NCBI RefSeq assembly: GCF_029873635.1
Contig: NC_080428.1
Span: 69,647,101 to 69,711,100, forward strand
DNA: 64,000 bases
Direction of reading: 5' to 3'
Source: Malania oleifera
Lineage: Eukaryota > Streptophyta > Magnoliopsida > Santalales > Ximeniaceae
Part shown: positions 23,201-32,200 of the stretch, piece after piece
Layout of the letters: each line of letters opens with the position of its first letter
Numbering within the stretch: position 1 is the stretch's first letter
Position numbers and translations under genes: made by a program
The notes under the pieces: model-generated
The model's input: the letters and a program-made list of their open reading frames with translations, nothing else
Databases searched by the model: none
Told to the model about the DNA's origin: nothing

Positions 23201-26200
23201 TCCAAGACAGTGGTATAAGAAGTTTGATAGCTTTATGCATAAAATTGAGTTCAAGAGATGTGAAGCTGATCACTGTTGTTATGTTAAGTTCTTTGACAAT
23301 TCTTATATCATTTTACTGCTATATGTAGATGATATGCTTATTGCAGGGTCTAGCATTGAGGAGATTAATAATCTGAAGAAGCAATTGTCAGAACAGTTTG
23401 CAATGAAGGATTTGGGAGCTGCAAAGCAAATCCTTGGAATGAGAATTATTAGAGACAAGGCTACTGGTACATTGAAGCTTTCACAGTCAAAGTATGTGAA
23501 GAAAATTCTCAGCAGATTCAACATGAATGAATCTAAACCAGTGAGCACACCCTTGGGGAGTCATTTCAAACTAAGCAAGGAACAGTCATCGAAGACAGAA
23601 GAAGAAAGGGACCATATGAGCAAGGTGCCCTATGCTTCAGCTATTGGCAGCTTGATGTATGCTATGGTGTGTACAAGACCAGACATTGCACATGCAGTGG
23701 GAGTCGTGAGCAGATTCATGAGTAGGCCAGGAAAGCAGCATTGGGAGGCAGTAAAGTGGATTCTGAGATATTTGAGGAGTTCATCAGATACATGTCTTTG
23801 CTTCACTGGTGCAAGTTTGAAACTGCAGGGTTATGTAGACGCTGATTTTGCTGGTGATAATGATAGTAGAAAGAGTACTACTGGATTTGTATTTACTTTG
23901 GGTGGTACAGCTATATCTTGGGCTTCTAATTTGCAAAAGATTGTTACTTTGTCTACTATAGAAGCTGAGTATGTTGCAGCAACTGAAGCTGGAAAGGAGA
24001 TGATTTGGCTACATGGTTTCTTAGAGGAACTGGGTAAGAAGCAGAAGATGGGCATTCTATACAGTGACAGTCAGAGTGCAATTTTTCTTGCCAAAAATTC
24101 GGCTTTTCATTCAAAGTCGAAACACATACAAACAAAATACCACTTTATCCGTTACCTTGTTGAAGATAAGTTGGTAATACTTGAAAAGATATGTGGATCT
24201 AAGAACCCAGCAGACATGTTGACTAAGGGTGTTACTATTGAGAAACTGAAGCTGTGTGCAGCTTCAGTTGGTCTTCTAGCTTAAGGAGAGGAGGTTGAGT
24301 TGCAAGGATGAGGGATTGTTTTTCAGGAGGATTGCAGTTGATATTGGTGATTGAACTAGTCTCCAAGTGGGAGATTTGTTGGGCTTTTGTGGAGCCTAGT
24401 TGTGTCTTAATTTGGATGACGACCCGACCTCTGTTTAATTAGAGATTTCTATCCTAAGGCTTAGTCCATGGAGCGAAGGCCTTAGGATAGAAATCTCTAA
24501 TTAAACAGAGGTCGGGTCGTCATCCAAATTAAGACACAACTAGGCTCCACAAAAGCCCAACAGATAGTGGATATCGGTGCCACCAAGCATATATGCAGTG
24601 ATCGTAATCTTTTCAACATATATGAAAAAGTTGATAGGGAATCAGTATTTATGGGTAATGCCCAATCCTCACTTGTGTTAGGAAAGGGTACTGTGAACCT
24701 TAAGCTCACCTTTAGAAAACCTTAAGATTAACTGATGTACATTATATACCAGCTATTAAGAGAAATTTGGTTTCTGGATCCATCCTCAATGAGGTTGTTA
24801 TTAAATTGGTTTTTGAGTCAGGCAAATTGATCTTGACTCGTAACGGTGTCTTCCTAGGCAAGGGTTACTGTAGTAATGGACTGCTTGTGTTGACTGTTAT
24901 TAATAGTACGAATAAAAATATTAGTTCTTCTACTTATTTAGTTGATCTTTAGATCTTTGGCATGATAGATTAGGACATATAAACTTTGTTCCTGTTAAAA
25001 GAATGAGGAATCTTGGTCTAATAGCAAGCTTAGCTAACTCTAACAAAGAAAAATGTAAAATTTATGTTGAAGCTAAATTTACTAGAAAACCTTTTAAATC
25101 TGTGACAACTACACAATTATTAGAACTCATCCATAGTGATTTTGGAGATTTTAAAAGTCAGATGATTAGAGGTGGTAAAAAAAATTATTACATAACCTTT
25201 GTTGATGATTTCTTAAGATATGCAATAGTTTATTTATTAAAATCAAAATATGAAGCTAAAGATGCTTTTATTAAGTTTAAAATAGATGTGGAAAATAAAA
25301 AAGATAGGAAAATTAAAAGATTAAGAACTAATCGAGGAGGAGAATATGAATCAAGATTTTTAAGTGAATCTTGTGAACAAAATGGAATAATACATGAAGT
25401 AATAACTCCTTATACACCTAAACAGAATGGTATAGCTGTAAGGAAAAATAGAACACTGAAAGATATGATGAATGTAATGTTAGTAAGTTCAGGTTTGCCT
25501 TCTAATATGTGGGAAGAAGCTATTCTATCTACTAATCTTATACTCAATAGAATACCACCTAAGAAAAGTGATAAAACACCTTATGAATTATGGAATGGCT
25601 ATAAACCCAATCTAAAATATTTGAAAATGTGGGGGTGTTTAGCTATAGTAGGTTTTCAAGAAGTAAAGAAAAGGAAAATTGGTCCTAAAACTAGTAACAG
25701 AGTATTTATAGGATATGCCCAAAATAGTGCTGCATATAGATTCTTAATTATTAGATTTGATAATTTTGTGTTAGAATCGAATACAATAATAGAAACACGA
25801 AATGCAGAATTTTTTGAAAACATTTTTCCTTTAAAACATAAAGAAGAAATAATAGATAAAACAATAGATAAAACAATAGTTAAAACATCTTGTGGAAAAG
25901 AAATTGTTGACAACAATGTAAAAAATACTGAACCTAGGAAAAGTAAAATATGTAGAAAGGAAACAACTTTGAGTCTAACTTTGTGACAAATTTTCTAGTT
26001 GAAGATGATCCACTTACATTTCAACAAGCTATAACTTCACTAGATGCTATGTTTTGGAAAGAAGCAATTGAAGATGAATTAGAATCTCTAAACATAAATA
26101 ACACATGAGATCTTGTAGATTTACCACTTGGACAAAAAATAATAGTGTGTAAATGGGTATTCAAAAAGAAATTGAGACTAGATGTAGTATTGATAAGTTT

Positions 26201-29200
26201 AAAGCTGGATTAGTAGTCAAAGGGTATAACCAAAAAGAAGAAGATGTTTTTGATACTTATTTGCCAGTTACAAAGGTCACAACTATTAGAGTTTTAATAG
26301 CTTTAGTTTATATATATAACCTATATATATATAAGATGGATGTAATACTTGCATTCTTGAATGGTGATCTAGAAGAAGAAATTTATATGGAACAACTTGA
26401 AGGTTATAAGGTACATGGTGCTAAGAATAAAGTTTGTAAATTAGTTAGATCTTTGTATGGACTTAAACAAGCACCTTTACAATGAAATGAAAAGTTTGAT
26501 AACATTCTTATAAGTGATGGATATAAAATTAATGAATCGGATAAATGTTGTACAACATATTTGATGGTAATAGTGGTGTAATAATATGTTTATATGTCGA
26601 TGATATGTTAATGTTTGGCCCCAGTTTTGAAATAGTCAGCTCAACCAAGTTGTTTCTTGCCTCAAAATTTGGAATGAAAGACTTGAGACAAGCATACGTA
26701 ATTCTAGGTATAATAGTTATACGAGAGCACAATGGTATTTGTTTATCCCAGTCACATTATGCGGAAAAAAATTTGAAAAAAACTTGATCATATTGATGGC
26801 ACCTTATGATGCTGGTTTACAATTAAAGAAAAATAAAGTGATCCTGTTGCTAAGGTTGAGTATGCTCAAATAGTGGGTTCTTTAATGCATTTAATGAATT
26901 ATACACGCCTAGATATTGCATTTGCAGTATGTAGACAGTAAACTGAGCAGATACAATCATAATCCTAGGCATGACCACTAGATAGCACTAAAAAAGGTGT
27001 TGAAATATCTTAAGGGTAATGGACTATTTTATTGTGGATTCCCTATAGTTGTAGAAGCATTTTTCTATGTTAATTGGACATTAGACACAAATGATACGAA
27101 GTCTACGTGTGGCTATATTTTTACTTTAGCCAATGCTACTGTTTCTTGGAAATCCCAGAAATAGACATGCATAGCAAAGTCCACTATAGAGGCAGAGTTT
27201 GTAGCTCTAGAGAAAACAACTAATGAAGCTGATCGGTTAAGGAATATGTTGGCAGATATTTCTTTGTGGGTTAAATCGGTACCATCTTTGTCCATATGTC
27301 GTGATTGCCTAGCAGCAATAACTCGATCAAATAATAAGACTATAATGGCAAGAGTAGGCATATACGCCTAAGCAAGGTCCTAAATTTTGATTTCGACCCA
27401 AATTTCAAAGCTCCAAAAGTAAGGAAATTTTGATTTCGATGTCAATTTCAATTTTGATTTGAAAAAATAACAGAAATCAGTAGTAAAGCATGGAATTCCT
27501 TGTGAAACTTTAGAAATGGTTAGCAGACATAATAATGTAAGTTCTAGGACTAATCTATTGCAAGTTAAGAACATCTATGTTGTCTATGAGGTGGAAAAGC
27601 TGTAATATAGTATGTGTATCAAACATATTTGTAAGATAATGTGCATTAAACATATTTAGTTCATACAAATGAAATTCATAAATCATTCAAATATGATTCA
27701 TTATACAAATAATGGTAACTTAGACATGAATGGTTAAATAAAATATTGTTGTAAGTTTATTTTTTCATATAATTTCATAAGCACTTGTAATAATCTTTTG
27801 TTTCTATAAAAATAAATAAAATAAATTAAGAGAGAAATTTCACTTCATTCCTAAATCTCTCATCTGATTTTGAATTCCTAGGAAATTTCATTGCATAGTT
27901 AAAATTTCGAGATTTCGATAAATTTTAGATGATTCATTGAGTTTTTGATGGAAATTATGCAAAATGGAAATCGACTGCCATTTTGATTTCGAGGGTAACG
28001 GAAACCAGAAATTTCGACAATTTCGTGGAAATTTAATACCATGCACCTAAGACATAAGATAGACAGAAAATTAATCTCAATTGGAGTGATCACTTTGAGT
28101 TATGTGAGATCAGAGAGAAATTTAGCAGATCCTCTGGCAAAGAAACTAGCTAGAAAGCTAGTAGAAGAAACATCGAGGGGGATGGGTCTTAGGCTCTTAA
28201 CATAATTTACTAATGATGACAACCCAACCTATGTGATTGGAGATCCCATGAATTAGGTTCAATGAGTAATAACAAGTCATTGAGGAGTCTGTTGAGCCCT
28301 ATTTTTTTTTCGTTTTGCGCATCCCTATGGTGTTGGAATAGTGCAACTATAGCGATTGTGAGGATGAATTTATCTCTTAATAAGTCCATAGCCTTTGTTA
28401 GGTGGTGTGTTTAGTTGTAGTTAATGAAGGATTCACCTATATGAATGTGGAAATGGGGCCACTTCCTATTAAAGTTTAGTGGGCTAAACCTTTCTACAAC
28501 ATTCATGAAAATCCAGGTATGGTGCATGGCCTATTCGTACCAACCCGCAAGAGCCTTGTATTTAGCAATGTCATGTGAGTTGTGTTATATAGAGTTCACT
28601 AAAATAGGTTGATTCAAGATTATAAAATTCGCCAAGTTCTTGTAGCTCATAGCACACATTCTCTAAGTGCAATTCAAACTGAAAGGTATTGTCACCCTTT
28701 GCATGCTTTTTCATGGTTACCCAACCTTTGTTTTACTTCTATTTTTTGTTTTGTTTTGTTTCCTAATTTGAAACATGTGGGGGATTTTTGGACATGTTTC
28801 AAATTCTAGCAGGTCTTTGGTTCTTTATTTTGTGGATTAATGGCAGCAGTTTTTTTTCTTTGTGTTATTTTTCAGCTGTTTTTTTTGTTTAATTTCTTCC
28901 AACAGCTAGATACTAATGGTGGTATTTAAACGGTCAAATACCATTAATCTGCAACAATAACCGGCTGGAAGTTACTCCTCTATGCAGCCTTTAAAAAGGC
29001 TACCTCCAGCCCTTTCCAAAACACAACCAAAGAAACATATCTCCTCTTTCTTACATACTTTTTCTCTCCACCACCCTGCAGTAGTCTGTAGTAAATATCT
29101 TGTTATTATTTTCTTTTTCTATCATCTTATTCTTGTTTCTTTTCCTTCCTCTACATTGGGTAACCGTATACTATAACTCCTAAAGCTCTGGAGTTTGTGA

Positions 29201-32200
29201 GCGCACACAAACCCGAGCCTAATTGAGTAATCCTGGAGACCGTGTGCTGTTACTATTTGCATTGAGAGATTTTCTCTGTAGGCGTGAAATCAGTTTTAAG
29301 GACAGTGGTCCTACTGTGCTTTAGCTTTTCTATTTGTAATTGTCTCATTAATTTATTTTAGTTATTGTTTTTATTACATCTTAATTTCTTACAAGAAGTA
29401 CTTCAATGGACCCAAATCCTTGATTTGAAACTTATTTTTTAGGAAATGCTTTAGGTCTTGGATAGCTTGATCATCGTCATCATTCATCAAAATAACATCC
29501 GCATACACAATAAGCAGAGTACTGTCGGATGAAGTATGACAATCAAATACAAAATGATCTATTGCACAATGTTGGAGGCAAACTCAAGTATTATAGCACT
29601 GAATCAGCAAAACCATACTGAAATTTTAGAGCTGGTTACCAGTAGGTACTGGTTTCTAGCCTCGTTGCTCATGTCTATTATATGGTGTTTAAAAAATTAT
29701 TGTATTCCCTGTGGTGAGTGTAATCTATTTTGTGTTTCTGCTCCATGTGCTGTCAAGCTGCACGTGCTAGGGAGTGTTAAGGACCTTGAATACTTGTGAA
29801 TGAAGTGAATGAAGAGGGAAATACAGTTATGGTATGCTATTCACCTGACCAAGTGAATGAAGAGGGAAATACACTCTTGGGATATGGGGACTCCATCCTG
29901 ACAGACAACCTTGATATAGCAGCAAATAAGAAATGCATGGTGAACAAAATGCTTTTCGAATTCACTAACTCCATACAACAACACAACCTTCGACAACCGG
30001 AGCAAACCCCAAGCACATGATGAACAAATCACAGACAGAGCAAACAACTGTTTCAGGTCCCAATGAACTCAATAAACTTTGACAAACAGCTTTAGGAAGT
30101 ATCAAACAATCATTCCCCAGGTGCTGCAACTTGATATTATGGTCTATGGAAGAAATCAAAGCATTTTGGAAAAAAAATGCAGCAAAATCATGTCAAGAAG
30201 AGGTCTCACATGTCAGTGCATGGGGTTGGAGCTGACGGCAATCAGCTGGCAGGTGGTCTGCAGGCAATGATATTTCACATACCTATAGATCAGGGTGTTC
30301 TTTGACTTCCTATGTGACTGTTTTCGTGAAATATGGAAGGATTCTGATGATTCTGGGATGGCAGCAACAGCTAGGTTGTTTTCTGTTGTCTGTTGAATTT
30401 TCTGGCAATCCTTGGATTGGTTTCTAGGCTATAGAGTGTAGTTGATCCTCAAATAATGACAAATTTGCATAGGATGATCAGGTTTAGGGTTTTTTTTGGT
30501 GGTAGGTTTTAGGTTGGATCTTCCTCTAATACCATGTTAAGATATTAGGTAAAATGGAAGACCTAACTGCAGTGGTAGGTCTCTCCCTCTATTTAATATA
30601 TGTCAAATTATATCAATGGCCATAACATCCTTACTAACTCACGCTTACCAACATAACACTATTTCATACTAATAATGATTAATGACTAAGATAACCATTA
30701 ACAGTCACATTGGTTCTATGCTTAGTCATCACGAGCCAAGCTTGTTCAGGGCATTATGTTTGCCTGTGACCGCTTTTCTTTTGCGTTTGGGATGGGTTTC
30801 CATCATGTAAATACTAGTGTAGGGTTATTTTTAGGAGATAGTTTTTCCCTAGGCTAAAGAGGTTATATTGATGTTTCCTAGTGCTAGAGTGAGAATAACA
30901 TAAAAAGCTCTTTAGGGGAGAGTTAGTGTTCATCAACTTGTAAAACTCACTAGCTATTGTAAATATATTTAGCCTACTTGCCACCCTCACTAGACACACA
31001 TTGTTAATGGTGGTGTTGATTAATGAATTACGTTGCTTCAATGTTTACTACTTGCGTGCCACTACTTTCATAAGTTGCTTTTGCTTCTGCTTATATTTCC
31101 TTGAATGATCATGAAAGTGTTCTGTTGGTGAATTGTGGTAAATACTAGGCTAGCTAGTTAAACAAAAGTGCTTTAGCTAGCGTCGTATGATCCTTCACAA
31201 AGGTGTGAAATATTTAGTCCGTGACACCTGGTCTCAGAGCTTGGTTAATTGCCACGTGAATTCAATTGCCTTCGTTGTGGGATTGATAAAGCTTTGGTAA
31301 GTGACCATGTCGACCAATGCCCAGAGAATTGATGTGCTAGAAGCACAGGCTGATAAGGTAGCCAACAATGTGGCCGAAGAGATGGTCTGACTTGCGGATC
31401 AACAAAGTTCGATGGTGGAAATTTCAGAGGACTTTCATTATACTATGGAGACCTTGCAAGCTCAGATAAGCCGATTTGAGTACGAAGATGAATGTGGTGG
31501 TTCTTGCTATGGGAAACTCGTAACACTCTGGGGTTTAGCAAGACCAAGGTATCAGAACCTAGGATGTATGGGGGTGCTTGTGATGCCAAGGAGTTGGATA
31601 ACTTCTTTGTTTGATATGAAGCTGTACTTTTACTTTGAGGATGGACTTGGAACAGGTGAAAGTGGATACTGCGACTATGTACTTGGTTGGTGATGCTAAA
31701 TGTGATGGCATACCAAGTATGATGAAATTGAGAATGGACACTGTGTAGTTGATTGTTGGGTGGACTTGAAAAGAGAACTCAAGGCCCTAAAAATGTTAAT
31801 AATGCTAGAAGAAAGCTAAGAGACCTCAAGCATACTGAGTCAATCAGGGAATATGTGAAACAATTTCCTGTTTTGATGTTGGATATACAGAACATGTTAG
31901 AGAGGACAAGCTGTTCTATTTTCTTGAGGGGTTGAAATGGTGGGTAAGAACCAAACTTCATGGACAAAGAGTTCAAAACTTGTCTACCACACAAGCTGCC
32001 GCAGAATGTTTGATTAACTACGTTGGTGATAATTTCGCTTTGTCCAAAGAGAGTGGTGTGGGTGGAAACGGTGGAAAGTATTTCAAGAAGGGCAAACCCA
32101 AAAGTGGGGGAGTGTCATAAGACAAGCGATCACAGGAAAGCATAATGCCCTAAACAAGCTCGACTTGTGATGCTCGCCCACTTATGCAGTTGACGTTCTC

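Larger units (their letters stand above)
19854..24562 (+). mobile_element. Copia-2: Tork/Tnt1-like Copia with foldback ends, nested in Copia-1
   Basis: The unit is bounded by identical GATAGT (19848-19853, 24563-24568). Removing one copy restores the Copia-1 protease reading [10 protein letters not shown]. Its two ends do not match each other as LTRs should. The left end (19854-20349) is an inverted duplication of the U5 side of an LTR and the right end (24377-24562) an inverted duplication of the U3 side. Between them are a PBS (CTGGTATTAGAGCC), gag-protease-integrase, RT-RNase H and a polypurine tract (AAGTGGGAGATT), all in the normal Tork order. Confidence 0.93.
18202..29393 (+). mobile_element. 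Copia-1: Copia element nested in Copia-0
   Basis: LTRs at 18202-18788 and 28786-29393 are flanked by AGAAG (18197-18201, 29394-29398). Removing it restores the Copia-0 RT reading ([10 protein letters not shown] | LG...GIFLSQR). The interior has gag, protease, integrase, RT and RNase H in Copia order, all with stops. It was itself split by Copia-2 in the protease and by a MITE in RNase H. Confidence 0.9.
15178..30703 (-). mobile_element. Copia-0: minus-strand Copia element, outermost of the nested stack
   Basis: Short LTRs at 15178-15351 and 30535-30703 share the order AAGATATTAGGTAAA ... AACCATTAACA and are flanked by identical GTCAC (15173-15177, 30704-30708). A PBS (TGGTATTAGAGG, minus strand) adjoins the right LTR and a GAGGAGCAATG polypurine tract adjoins the left one. 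The interior keeps only decayed RT and RNase H. Gag and integrase appear to be lost. It was later split by a solo Gypsy LTR and by Copia-1. Confidence 0.88.

Noticed and set aside
24377..24562. MITE or transcription terminator
   Set aside because: It begins exactly at the polypurine tract with the LTR tip TGTTGGG and forms one edge of the GATAGT-flanked Copia-2 unit, so it is the element's end.
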